Assembly (NCBI RefSeq): GCF_016545825.1 | Contig: NC_052613.1 | Coordinates: forward strand, 41,026,112 to 41,090,111 | Direction of reading: 5' to 3' | DNA length: 64,000 nt | Source: Eucalyptus grandis | Taxonomy: Eukaryota; Streptophyta; Magnoliopsida; Myrtales; Myrtaceae | Part shown: positions 24,144-36,099 of the stretch, piece by piece | Position numbering within the stretch: position 1 is the first letter of the stretch | Layout of the letters: each line of letters starts with the position of its first letter | Notes under the pieces: model-generated | What the model saw: only the letters and a program-made list of their open reading frames with translations | Database searches by the model: none | What the model was told of the DNA's origin: nothing | Translations under genes and position numbers: made by a program

Positions 24144-24476
24144 CTATTGACTTATGTCTTTGTTCAGTGCTTAAATCATGTCACGGTATTGCCGTTATAC
24201 TTTGACAGCCAAAAATGACTGAAGTGCCATTTTAGATAAATTCGACGGGACTTAGGTGAAATCTTTTATTGCATTTTTTCTGATAAGTTTAAGATTACAT
24301 TGATTCAATTAAAGAGTTTATACCTTCATAGTTTTGAATTTCATTATAACAATTTTAGGATAGATCGTGTAATTATCTTGAAGACATGACAATTTAGCTT
24401 TTTCAATCCCATACTCACGCTCAACTCAATACAATATATATGCTTGGTTGCATTAGACTCAATTCAACTCTAACGG
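23865..24476 (+). repeat. Repeat C, copy 2, left part
   Basis: Matches 18030-18680. It contains a run of 37 A (24104-24140) at the place where copy C1 has only CCAAAAATAAG. The repeat is interrupted at 24477 by the copia element and continues at 30046. Confidence 0.75.
24104..24140. repeat. Poly-A run of 37 bases
   Basis: A pure A tract inside repeat C2, absent from C1. It may be slippage or the tail of a retrotransposed fragment; no other sign of insertion is seen. Confidence 0.9.
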
Positions 24477-24720
24477 TGAAAGAAAGCGAAAGGAAGCAAG
24501 AAGCGAACGAAGTTTAGGGAGAAATATTTTGTATTTCTTCACATGTAATCAATGTACAGCATTTAGTAATTATAATACAAGATGTACATAAAGAAAAGGC
24601 AATGAAATGTTCTACAAATCAATTTAATATTTCTATCTAATCCCTAATTGATTTTATAATCAAATCAGATTAAATCAAATTCCCGGCATATCTTCCGGAT
24701 CTTCAGGCATATTTCCAACA
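24477..24720 (-). repeat. copia 3' LTR
   Basis: Near-identical to 29801-30045. It begins TG and ends CA in plus reading. The 3' position is set by the adjacent polypurine tract and the minus-strand gene order. Confidence 0.95.
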
Positions 24721-24731
24721 CTCCCCCTCAA
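24721..24731 (-). other. Polypurine tract of the copia element
   Basis: The minus strand reads TTGAGGGGGAG immediately before the 3' LTR, the usual primer for plus-strand DNA synthesis. Confidence 0.9.
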
Positions 24732-27700
24732 GCTGGTGGCTTGATATCCAAGATGCCTAGCTTGCTTAGTCGATATGCGTGTTGTCTTTGACATAGGGGT
24801 TTGGTGAAGATGTCTACAGGTTGTTCACCGGTTCCAATCCCTCTTGTCTCGATTATCTCTTCTTGAATTTTCTCCTGAGTGAAGTGACAATCCACTTCTA
24901 TATGCTTGGTTCTTTCATGCATTATGAGATTTGCTGCAAGCTTGAGGGCTAATTCATTGTCACAAAATAGCTTTGTTGGCCCTTTCAGTTTTACTCCGAG
25001 GTCCCCAAGCAAACCTCGTATCCACACAATTTCACATGTAGTTTTTGCCATGGTCCGATATTCTACTTCGGCTGAAGACAAAAAAACCGTTGCTTGCTTC
25101 TTGGTTTTCCATGAAAGAAGAAATTCTCCCAGTTTAATGCAAAACCTAGTGATGGATCTTCGACTCATAGGGCAAGTTGCATAATCTGCATCACAATATG
25201 CCATCATTTCCATGTTACATCTTCTAGATAGAAGTATTCCAAGTCCTGGACACTTCTTCAAATACTTCACAACTTTTAGAGCACCATTCATATGAGATTC
25301 CTTCAAGTTGTGCATAAATTGACTGAGATTTTGCACTGTGTATGATATATCGAGTATGGTCATAGTCGGGTATATGAGTTTTCCAATGAGCTTCTAATAA
25401 CTTGTCGCCGTCGGATTCGGATCTTTTAGTACAAGATCATCATTTTGAGATATTCCCCCAACATGATCCGTTGCAGTTAATTTGGTATTTTGCTCGATTG
25501 GAATAACTGCTGGCTTGCATCTTGATAAACCGGCTTTTGATATGATCTCCAATACAAGTTTCCGCTAACTAAGGGAAATTCCTTGGTGAGATCGAGAAAT
25601 CTCAATCCCAAGAAAATAGTTTGGTGCTCCTAGGCCTTTTATATGAAATGTGGTATGCAAATATTTCTTAAGATTCTTTATTGCAACTTCATCATTTCCC
25701 ATGATGAGGATGTCATCTACATATATCATTAAATAAATAGATAGTGTACCTTTAGTCCATGTGAACAAGGCATAGTCATACTTGGATTGTTTGAAGTCTG
25801 CAGTTGTGAGAGCATTAGCAAACTTGGCATACCATTGCTTGGAGGCTTTTTTCAATCCATAAAGGGATTTGCGGAGATAACATACTTTATTCTCTTCCCC
25901 GTCTCCGTAAGCCCTAAGGAATATCCATGTAGATTTTTTCATCCAAGTCACCATGAAGAAAGGCGTTGTGGACATCCATTTGGTGTAACGACCAATCATG
26001 AGTTACTGCAACTGATAAGAATGAGAGAACTATGACATCTTAGTGACTGGAGAAAAGGTTTCGTGATAGTCAAAACCTTCTCATTGAGTATATCCCTTGG
26101 CCACCAACCGAGTTTTGTAATGCTCAATGGATCCATCTGCTCTATATTTGACTTTATAAACCCATTTGCATCCTATGGACTTTTTGTTTGGAGGAAGATT
26201 GATTAATTCCCAAGTATGATTATCAATCATTGCCTATAATTCTACTGCTATAGCTTGTTGCCACCGTGGATCTCTGCCTCATCATAACTAGATGGTTCCC
26301 TTTCATCGAATGTGCGACTAATGCAACATCTATGTTCCGGCAAAAGCTTATCAAAAGAGACATAAGAAGATATTGGATAGTTAATACCTAGTGAATTAAG
26401 GGAGGCACAGATATAATCTTTGGTCCATGTCGGTGGTCGTGTGGCTCGCCTCGAACAACGTGGATGATTCGTTGGTGGTGGAGGAGGAGATATTTCTTCA
26501 ATATTGGTTTCTGACAAAACATCATAATCATTCTCCATATTGAGTTGAGTTGTAGGCATACTTTCCATTGCTTCCTCCGGATGCAACTGGTCAGGTGAAG
26601 TTGAAGTTGAATGAATAACTTGGTTCGGAGGTGCTATGAGAAAATATTCAGGAGATACACTTTCCTCGTTTAAGAAATGATGGGAATTGATTGGGACACT
26701 CAAATCCTCTGTGGTTTCACAAAATGGGAAGACAGTTTGGTGAAAAATAACATCCCTGCTCACGAAAAAATCTCCTGTTGATGGATCGAGAACACGATAT
26801 CCCTTCTATAGGTTGGGATAACCCATGAATATGCATTGCCTAGCACGTGGACTCATTTTGTCCCGAGGTCCCATAGATTTGGCATAACATAGACAACCGA
26901 AAATCTTTAGATGATCATGTGTTGGTTTTTTTCCATAAAGTAATTTGAAAGGCAATTTACCAGCCAGTATTCGAGCTAGCATGCGGTTGATGAGGTAAGC
27001 TGCAATAATAACACAATCTCCCCAATAATTCTCTAGAATAGACTTTGAAACTTCAATACTCATGTGACTACCAATAGATGACGATGTTTACATTCCACCG
27101 CCCCATTTTGTTGTGGAGTATAAATGTAGGAGCTTTCATGTAAGATGCCATGGGACAAGAAAAGTGAACTGCAGTCATGGTTAAAAAAACTCTTTCCCAT
27201 TATCAGTGCAGATTCGCTAAATTGACTTCCTAAACTGATTTTTGGTCAGAATGATAAACATTTTTAGATGAAAGGGGACTTGAGCTTTGGACTGCATCGG
27301 AAACACCCATGTGGCACGAGAGTGACCATCCACAATTGTGAGAAAATAATGTGAACCATCATGATGTGACATGTGATAAGGTCCCCAGACGTCCACATGA
27401 ATTAATGAAAAAATATTATTGGAATGATTCCTACTGGAAGGAAAAAGTGTACAAAATTGCTTTGCGAGGGGGCATATATGACATTTAGAGCAAGGAAAAA
27501 AAGCACTATGACCCATTCTCAAATGTATAAGAAAATTCTTATCATTGGCAGTAACATTACACAATGACAATTTATTCAGGGGAATTGAAGTCAAATCAAA
27601 ATGACCTGGAAAATAGGTCCAGAAATATAATCCTTTGGAAAGACTACCCAAGCCCATCAGTTTCCCAATTGAAAGGGCCTGAAAAAAATAGGTGTCAGAA

Positions 27701-27894
27701 TCGAAAAATATTCAACAAGAATTTTCCTTGCAAACTTTGGACACGGAGCTAAGATTGAATTGAAATTGTGGGACATCAAGAACATTTTGAAGGGTAATTT
27801 GGGGACTCAGTTGAATAGTGCCTATCAAAGTGACATGAGTGATATTCCCGTTTGGAAGTTGCACAAAAATAGGTGTATCTAATTTCTTATGCAT
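24728..27894 (-). pseudogene. copia pol remnant (protease, integrase, RT, RNase H)
   Basis: In minus order: a protease-end stretch (27712-27894, with LQNVLDVPQFQFNLSSVSK); an integrase zinc-finger and core region (27217-27657, with LRMGHSAFFPCSKCHICPLAKQ, DVWGPY and FLTIVDGHSRATWVF); the rest of integrase (26806-27063, AYLINRMLARIL and PTHDHLKIFGCLCY); a linker (26248-26763); reverse transcriptase (25565-25999, with KSLYGLKKASKQWY and YVDDILIM at about 25700-25723); and RNase H (24728-25363, with AYCDADYA, FLSSAEVEYRTMA and HIEVDCHF). Each block is open, but they are separated by stops or frame changes. The YVDD catalytic motif is intact. Confidence 0.93.
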
Positions 27895-28189
27895 ATCGGA
27901 AAAAATCCCGTATCACAAATGATATGATCACTTGCTCTTGAGTCAACTATCCATGCCTTTCTTGAAATATAATTTATCAGGCGGTGAGATATACCTGTAA
28001 AACTTCCTCCTTTATTTGCGATGTCAACATTTTGCAATGTCTGCATCAATTGTTGATATTGCCCATAATAATGGGTCGGTCACTATTTAGACCAGTAGGT
28101 CCAATGACCAGGTAAGTTACAAAATATTCTTTATTTTTCCCTTTTTCTCCTGGATTTCCATGTAGTTTGCAACAATTATGTTTGTATGA

Positions 28190-29297
28190 TGCGGATGTTT
28201 GCAATGCTTGCAATATAATTTACCTCTCCCTTTTGAATTTTGGCCAAAATTCCTTGAAGATGCAAAAATAATTTGGCCGCCGAATGCCTTCATCATGGAA
28301 TTATATCCATCGTCTAATTCAATTGAGAGATTAGGCCCTTGCAGACCGTCAAATCGCTAAGGAGGATATGGACCGTTGATGCCGTCCTTTTTAAGGGATC
28401 TATCGTCGCTAGAGGAAAACCCTCGCCCCTCTCGATTCTCTCTCTCTTGGGCTAGGGTCTTGACACTCGAATCTCGCTGCTCGCCGTGGAGTGCAAGAGT
28501 GATGCTGTCGCTTCCTTGTGCATGCTTTGGAGTCATGAGCCATTGGCTTTCTTCCTAGACAGCTAACTAGAAAATCCATCCGAGGGGAGGCACTGGATCC
28601 ATCACCAGAATCTGCGAACATAAAGTTAGGTACGTCTCGTTCAGAATCAAAATGAACCGAGTGGATTTTTCCCTCTCCTTCATAGATTTGTATTGTCTGA
28701 GGGTTTCCGCTAGTCCCTCGACCTTTTCCTCCACGACTTCGAGCTCATTCCAAAGTGACAAGAGCTTGTTGTAACAAGTCGTGACCGTCATATTTCCTTG
28801 CTTGAATTCGCTGAGTTCCTACATGAGAGAAAAAATCTTTGCTTGATCTAACTTCCCGTACATTTCTTTGATGTTGTCTCACATCTTTTTCGAATCCTTC
28901 GTCAGTGGAAGGCCGGCTACAACATCTAGAGAAATGCAGTTGCCAATCCATGTTCAAATGAGGTGGTTACACTTTCTCCAGTGTCTGGCCAGTCGCTCGT
29001 CCAAGGAATTGGTACGGTCCCGTTGAGGAAACCGTCTTTGTCCTTCATTATGAGGGCTCGCCGAAAGTCCTGCAACCATTTGTTGTAGTTTTCTAGCCCG
29101 GTCAATTGCAAACTAATTAGTTGTAATTCTGGGCCATCGGCGGTTGACACGGGCTCTGGTCGGCCAGTGACGGCCGCAATCAGAAAAGGTAAAAACCCGG
29201 GTGAGATACTCGGGTAGGGATTCTTCCCTATACCTAATCCGCTAGACCCAGTTCCATGACCCGCATTAATAAATCCCGAGTAGGGATTTGTTCCCAA
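28190..29297 (-). pseudogene. copia gag remnant
   Basis: The front (28926-29297) reads ISLQLTGLENYNKWLQDFRR and MKDKDGFLNGTVPIP, the typical start of copia UBN2-type gag. 28567-28791 carries YNKLLSLWNELEVVEE and YKSMKEREKSTRFILILNET. Near 28150-28230 is a CCHC zinc knuckle (CKHCKHPHH and, in another frame, NCCKLHG) split by a frameshift. Stops and shifts occur throughout. Confidence 0.88.
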
Positions 29298-29788
29298 ACC
29301 CAGTTCACCTGACCCGCCAATCTGTTCTGGTTCGACAGATAGGCTTGTCCCACTTGTGGTTGGTGGGCTCCCGTCGACCTGGGACGTTATTCCGGTAGCT
29401 CGCTACCCCCAGCAATGATGGATTTGGGCCTGGCCCAATGTACCATGGATAAAGTGTCCATTGGTAAGGATGGCCTAGAATGGGCTACCCCATATTTGAC
29501 TAAGCCGAGAAGAGTTGCCACTATACGCCTTGGGCCTGGACTTGATGTTGGGTTACAAGAATCGTGCCAGAGGTGTGGCCTTGCGTATCTCCCATAGGTG
29601 TGGTGTATCCCGTGGATGAAACACCAGTGGCAAGGGGCAAATTCTCTGGGTGAGTCATGGTAAGAATTTGCCTTTGCTTCTTTTCCTTTTTACCGAAAAC
29701 TGATTCCTTCGTAAGAAAGTATTGATTTGCCTTGCAGATCAAGGGATTTGGAAGGCAATCAGTGTGGAAGCGAAGTCAAGAGCCTGGT

Positions 29789-29800
29789 GCTCTGATACCA
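29789..29800 (-). other. Primer-binding site (initiator Met tRNA)
   Basis: The minus strand reads TGGTATCAGAGC next to the 5' LTR, which is complementary to the 3' end of plant initiator Met tRNA, the usual copia primer. Confidence 0.95.
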
Positions 29801-30045
29801 TGAAAGAAAGCGAAAGGAAGCAAGAAGCGAACGAAGTTTAGGGAGAAATCTTTTGTATTTCTTCACATGTAATCAATGTACATCATTTAGTAATTATAAT
29901 ACAAGATGTACATAAAGAAAAGGCAATGAAATATTCTACAAATCAATTTAATATTTCTATCTAATCCCTAATTGATTTTATAATCAAATCAAATCAAATC
30001 AAATTCCCGACATATCTTTCAGATCTTCGGGCATATCTTCCAACA
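29801..30045 (-). repeat. copia 5' LTR
   Basis: 245 bp, partner of 24477-24720. The 5' position is set by the adjacent primer-binding site. Confidence 0.95.
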
Positions 30046-31660
30046 AATGGCAAAAACTAAATTACAATGTTAAGCTTTACAATCCATCTCTAGTTCTGAT
30101 AAAAAAAATTCAAGAATAATGATTTTTTTTCTTTGTCCTTAGTAAATCCTTTAAATTATTGACAAGGCTTGCAAGTCACATGACTGTGGTACTACAAAAT
30201 TTGACACCTTTGACACGAAATCCATATTGCTAGGTCCAAATATATAAAAGAGGCGGTGAAGTGCTATTTTATGTATGTAAAAATATCGATCTTTCTAGAA
30301 CCAGCCCTTTATTTAAAATTTGTTTTTCATATACAATTAAACTGATATTTGTAACAAGAAACTTATAGAGCTTAGAGTTTTCAATTAGGATATGCCTTCT
30401 CTTTTAGCTCCAGTAGCCCAATCAGGTTGATATCCACTACTTGAACCAACATTGCAAATGCCAAGGACTTTGTATAGCGTGGACTCTATTCTTTCTATGA
30501 TTATCTCACTATAGACTAAATAATTATTAGATCTCTTCCAATAACCATTCTCACACCTTGTGCACATAGCGCACTAGACACATGCTCCCCAAAATTATTA
30601 ACCACGCTTCCAAGTGTTTACACATAATCATTTGCATTGTTTGTCTCTCACCTACACAATTGCATTCTCTCTTAGTCCAATCACTTCTTCCATGTGTATA
30701 CAAATAATTTTGGCACCATTGCTAGCTTTTAGGATCAATACTTAGTTAAGAGATAGATCTCAAGAACGCTCGATGTGCTTCAATTTTTCTTGTTGCAGGC
30801 ACTTGGTGGCAAGCTACATTTAACTTGTGGTTTGTCCTTATAGGCCTCCATAAACAACTCTGATTCAACTATTTCCTCACCGTCCCATATCATTTGATTC
30901 TGTTACTCGTATAACCACTGCCTATATTTTTTCATGACGTGTTGTCGCGGCCACCTTCTACGACTCTCAACCATGTCATATTCACATATCAAAGAAATGA
31001 CCCGCTCAGAAACTTTATTTAGAAAAAATCCTAACTATTAAACCGCATCACTGACCTCCCTCCTCTTTTTCTTTAAGGTAGCAATTTTACGTTCATATGA
31101 AATATCCTAATTAACTACTCCTGGTCAAACATTCCTATTTGGCTCCCTTGTTTCAACCAACCGATTTGAGTTGAAACGCAGAATGAGTTTTATTTTCATC
31201 ACATGAAAAAGGAACTTTGAGAAAGAGTATTTAGAGATCATCAGCAAATGAAAATCAAAATGATAAGGAGAGGGAGCAGAAATTGAAGCTTACAAATTTA
31301 GTACAATGCTGCGAGATCTACTATAGCATTGGCAATTTATTTGCCATACTTGTAAAACTTCAGAGAAGGTGGTTATTCCCTATTTTATTTCAAAGTCGGT
31401 AAATTTCCAATGGTGTCGTTAAGTTTGATAAGTCATTTGACAATCAAATCGACGGCCATGCTTTCTTTTAGGGATTGTACTGGATATTTTGGTTGGTCGG
31501 GTCCGCCTCTGTGGGGACCAGCTAACATTAATAAATAAAAGAGAAAAAAGGTGAAAAAGTCAAAAAAGCAAAAAGAAGAAATGAAAGATGGGTGGCTCGT
31601 GCGTGGAGTAGAAAAGAGAGGGAGAGAGAGAACGCGGAAAAGATAGAAAAAGGGCTGCCG
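30046..31660 (+). repeat. Repeat C, copy 2, right part
   Basis: Continues the C2 repeat after the copia insertion and matches 18680-20280 and, for part, 21000-21420 of C1. The order of some sub-blocks differs from C1, so there has been internal rearrangement. No gene seen. Confidence 0.7.
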
Positions 31661-31797
31661 GAGATTGAACCCGTCGTCGCTCCTTCCAGAATCGGTGTGT
31701 CGATGTTAATTTTCAGTCGCCGACCCGCCGGTGGGAGCCATGTCTACTCTAAGTGGGTTTTTTTTTTTTTTTTTTTGGTCTGAAATAAGTCTTTCAT

Positions 31798-34700
31798 TCA
31801 TATAAAGCAAGGATTACAAGTAGATGATAAGTTAGCTTCAGAACATAAGATACTCACAAGAGGTTGGGGAGGTGCATTTACCCAATTTTTGAATAGGCAT
31901 TTGAGGCGATGTGCTTTCACGACCCAATCGGCAGCATGGTTTGCTTCTCTCGGACAATAGGAGAGCTTGACAAGAGGTAGATTTTGTAGAATATCTATGC
32001 TTTCAATAAGTAAACTGGTCACAACCCATGGAACCTCAGCCTGGCCCAAAATTGCCTCCACAAGTGCACGGTTGTCACTCTGTACTTCCCCTTTAATTTC
32101 CCTGAACTGAACTTCCACGTGACTTCTTCTTCTCCGGTTCAGAAAGCGCAACCCGTGCAGGATCACTAGGGCTTCAGCGTGCAGGGGAGACGCGGCATAG
32201 ATCTCAGCGGTGAATCCGTCAATCAGCAGGCCGTTCAAGTCTCGGATGATTCCAGCGACGGAACTCTTCTCTTCTCCTTTCATCCAAGAACAATCCACGT
32301 TGAGTTTGAAGCTGCTGCTGTTCGACGCTATCTAGATCTCGAATGAATCTGGCCTGCTGGTTTCCTGCTGCTTTTTGCTCGGAATCCATCTGGAGTAGGC
32401 CCGAACCCCTGCTTGGGTCAAATCGACTATGTATTCGGTTTTGGGAGGTTGGGATCTAAAGATGTAGTCGTTTCAAAGCTTCCAAAATAACTAGATCGTG
32501 CTTGCCACCATATCTACTGAGGGTAAATCATTTTTTGCTGCAACAAACTCTGCAAACCACTTATCCATCCGAGTAACTGAGATTGTTTTGTTATAGATGT
32601 TGAGGCGCGGGTCACTCCATATTTGTCAAGTCCTTTTATAGAGGAAGAACAGTTGTTCTACTGTTTCAGGATGCCGAAAACAGAGGGGACACAGGGGTTT
32701 AGGTAATATTCGCCTTTTATAGAAATTATCCTTTGTTGGGATTGCATTTTGGCATATGCTCCACAGGAAAAACTTTACTTTGAGGGGGATTGGAGTATTC
32801 CATAACCTAGTCCATAGGGATCTGGGCGGCTAATAGGAAGTTGTTGCTCTGTTTGGGTCAGGAAAATTAGTCAATGAACATACCCTGTTGTAGCCACTTT
32901 TGACTGAGTAGGAGCCTGACTTGTTCCCCGTCCAGATTAGCCTATCTTGCTATGGGTGTGTGCTGATTGGAGTTGTAAGAATTTCATGAATGACTTGTTC
33001 GTCAAATAGATCTCGAAGTTTAGGCTCGTCCCATAATCTCCTTTCATTGTTCATTAATTCAGCAACTGTCTCAGGATCATTCTTATTCGCCAGACCTCCT
33101 ATCACTCTCCTTGGAAGCCATCTGTCTCACGGAATGTTAATGCTTTTCCCATCTCCCACAATCCACCTTACCTCCGATTCAATAGTGTCTCGACCTATTA
33201 GGATGCTGCGCCAACCCCAAGATGGTCGTTGTCCTATTTTTGCCTTCCATAAGTCCCCATTTGGATAATAGACTCCTTTAAGGATCTGGCCCCATAAGGC
33301 TGATGGTCATTGAGAAAGTCTCCAGGCTTGTTTTCCTAACATTGCCTTGTTGAAATTAATTAGGTCGTTAAAGTCGAGACCTCCTTCATCTTTTCTACCT
33401 TTCAAAACTTCCCATTTCTTCCAACACATACCTCTTTTAGAATCATTTTGTTTCTACTAGAAAGCCGCAATTCTTTGTTCGATGGCTTTACAAACTGAGA
33501 TAGGAATTTTGAAGTGAGGAAGATCCTATACCTCGGCTTTTATCAATATTTCTTTGCCAGCTTTAGACAATAACTTTTATTTCCATCCTTCAAGCTTCAT
33601 GTTCACTTTAGCAATAATTTAGGAAAACATCTCCTTTTTTGTTTGTCCCCAATCAGATAGAATTCTCAGGTATTTCCTTGTTTTGTCAATAATAGGCAAT
33701 CGTAACTCATTTGCCATATTTCTCTTTAAGCTCAAAGGGCAGCCCTTGCTAAAAAAAAAATCTCCTGATTTATTTAGATTGATAGCTTGACCAGTTGTAT
33801 AACAATACTGATCTAGAAGATTTGCCAAATTTTGACATTCTCTGACTGTCCCATCCATAAAAATTATAGCATCATCAGTGAATAATAAGTGAGACAATGT
33901 GGGGCAATACTTGTTTAGTCTTATTCCTTTGATGCTCCCATCTTCTATCGCTTTGTGCATCATCCAAGAAAACACATTAGCCATCAATATGAAAAGGTAC
34001 GGGGACAATGGATCTCCTTGTCGTAGTCCCCGTGTGGGTGTAAAATATCGTGTTTGATTGCCATTGACTTTGACACTAAATGTCACTGTGGAGACACATG
34101 TCATCACCAACTCAATCCATCTTACGTTAAACCCCATCTTTAACATACTCATTTTTAAGAAATCCCATTCAACCCTATTATAAGCCTTTTTCATATCCAG
34201 TTTAAGGATTGCCTGGAATTTCTTTTCTCTTCCTCTGATTCTCAACCGATGCAACACCCCTTGAACAATAAAAATGTTATCTTGTATTTGTCATCCTTTA
34301 ACAAAGGCACTTTGTTCACGTACTATTATCTCAGTGAGCCATGGTTTCAATCTGTTTGCTAACACTTTGGAGATTATTTTATAGTTGAAGTTGCATAGAC
34401 TAATAAGGCTGAATTGACAAATACTTTCTGGATTTTTTACTTTTGGAATGAGAGATATGTGAGTTTTGTTGAGTAGAGGGTCAAATTCACCTGATTCAAA
34501 GAAGTTTCTTATCAAATTTAGCACATCCGGCTTGATTTCTTCCCAATAATGCTGATAAAATTGTCCATTAAGACCATCCGAGCCAGGAGCTTTTAGGGAG
34601 CCTAGCTAGAAAACCGCTTCTTTAACCTCTTCCGTAGAAATAGGAACTAAGAGGCTTTTGTTCATTTCCGTGGTCACTATAGTTGGGCACATGTCCAAAA

Positions 34701-35933
34701 TAGGTTGAAAATCTCTTGGACTCGCTGATTCATATAGAGAACACTAGAAATCATCTATGTGTTGTTTCAATATCTTGTGGCCCCTGCACCAATTGTCTTC
34801 ATTGAGGCACAATACAGAAATTATGTTCCATTGTCTTCGTTGAACCGTAGTGGCATGGAAATATTTTGAATTCCTATCACCCCATTGTAGCCAATTTATC
34901 CGAGACCTCATACCCCAATACATCTCCTCCTGCCGCTAAAGCCGCTCAATATTCTCTTTAATTTCTTGACTATCCACTCTGCTGGAAAATTCAAAATCCC
35001 CATTTGTGATCTCAGTAAGTTTCTGTTTGAGACTTCTAATTTGGAGAGAGGCATTAGAAAACTTGTTTTTGCTCCTTGCTGCCAATTCCTTAGTAACATG
35101 CTGTATTTTCTGAGAAAATGTTTTGTAACAGTGCTGGTCTCCTCCCCAATAGCTTTTAATAATCTCCCCACACTCTTCTTCCTCCATCCAAAAGGCTTCA
35201 AACTTGAATTCCTTCCTTCTTCTCTCCCAAACAGGATGTAGAGACAACAAAAATGGGCTATGGTCTGAACCTACCGCTGGAAGGGCCACCGCTTCAGCAT
35301 TTGGAAAAGTAATTCTCCACTCCATTGTGCATAAGGCTCTATCCAGCCTCTTCTTCACTAAGTTGTCACCATCTCTATTGTTGGCCCAAGTAAAAGCACA
35401 TCCTTTAGTATCAATATCCATTAAGAAGCAATCATTAAGCATGTCTCGAAAGGCCGCTATTCGATGTTGATCAGCTTCCCTCTTCCTAACTTTTTCCCTA
35501 GCTATAGAATTTCATTAAAGTCTACCATACAAAGCCATGGAAGTTGATTGATGGAGTGAATATCCCGAACCTTTTGCCATAATAGAAGTCTCTCCTTAAA
35601 GTTTGTGGAAGCATGCATGAGTGTAACTCTCATAATGTGGCCACTAGAGGGATCCTTGCTTTCCACATCCATGTGCTCCTTAGAACTCGAATTTATCTTA
35701 ACATCCACATTCTCATTCCACATAAGCACCAATCCCCCAGCAATTCCTATTAATTGCTCTATAAACATGTGTTGGAACTTCAGTTGTCTTCTGATTTTAT
35801 CCACCATCGTCTTCTTGTTTTTGGTCTCCATCAAAAAGACCAAGTTGGGCCGTTCTTGAGCCACTAAGACTCTAAGCTCCTGGATTGTCAGGGAGTTACC
35901 TAGCTCCTGACAGTTCCAGCTTAGGATCTTCAT
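31798..35933 (-). pseudogene. LINE ORF2 remnant (endonuclease, RT, RNase H)
   Basis: It starts at the ATG at 35933 (MKILSWNCQELGN). Endonuclease signs are FLMETKNKK and, in 34936-35442, AVGSDHSPFLLSLHP. Reverse transcriptase (33619-34524) shows PLLNKTHISLIPKVKNP, QSAFVKG, LDMKKAYNRVEWDFL, GLRQGDPLSPYLFIL and LLFTDDAIIFMDG; the usual FADD is FTDD here. A zf-RVT-like part (about 32560-33000) precedes RNase H (31798-32298) with VDCSWMKGEEKS, QSDNRALVEAI and REANHAADWVVKAH. At least three stops or frameshifts break it. Confidence 0.9.
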
Positions 35934-36099
35934 GGTATCTTTGGTCGCTTATTAGGGCTAGCCACCAAAGCCCAATCATTCCCCTCTTTTACCAGCTGCA
36001 CAAGGGTCTCTAGTAACTCCATGTTATCAAGGGGAGAGAAGAATTAGTAACTTATGTTCTTTTATGTTTTTTTGCTTGTTGATACTTCATCATTTTCTT

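Larger units (their letters stand above)
24477..30045 (-). mobile_element. Ty1-copia LTR retrotransposon, complete but decayed
   Basis: Two LTRs of 244 and 245 bp, both starting TGAAAGAAAG and ending CCAACA on the plus strand, enclose gag and pol remnants in minus orientation. Next to the right (5') LTR is a primer site for initiator Met tRNA, and next to the left (3') LTR is a polypurine tract. Flanks AACGG (24472-24476) and AATGG (30046-30050) are a 5-bp target duplication with one change. By eye the LTRs differ at about eleven places, so the insertion is not recent. The protein order gag, protease, integrase, reverse transcriptase, RNase H is that of copia elements. Several stops and frameshifts make it non-autonomous today. 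Confidence 0.95.
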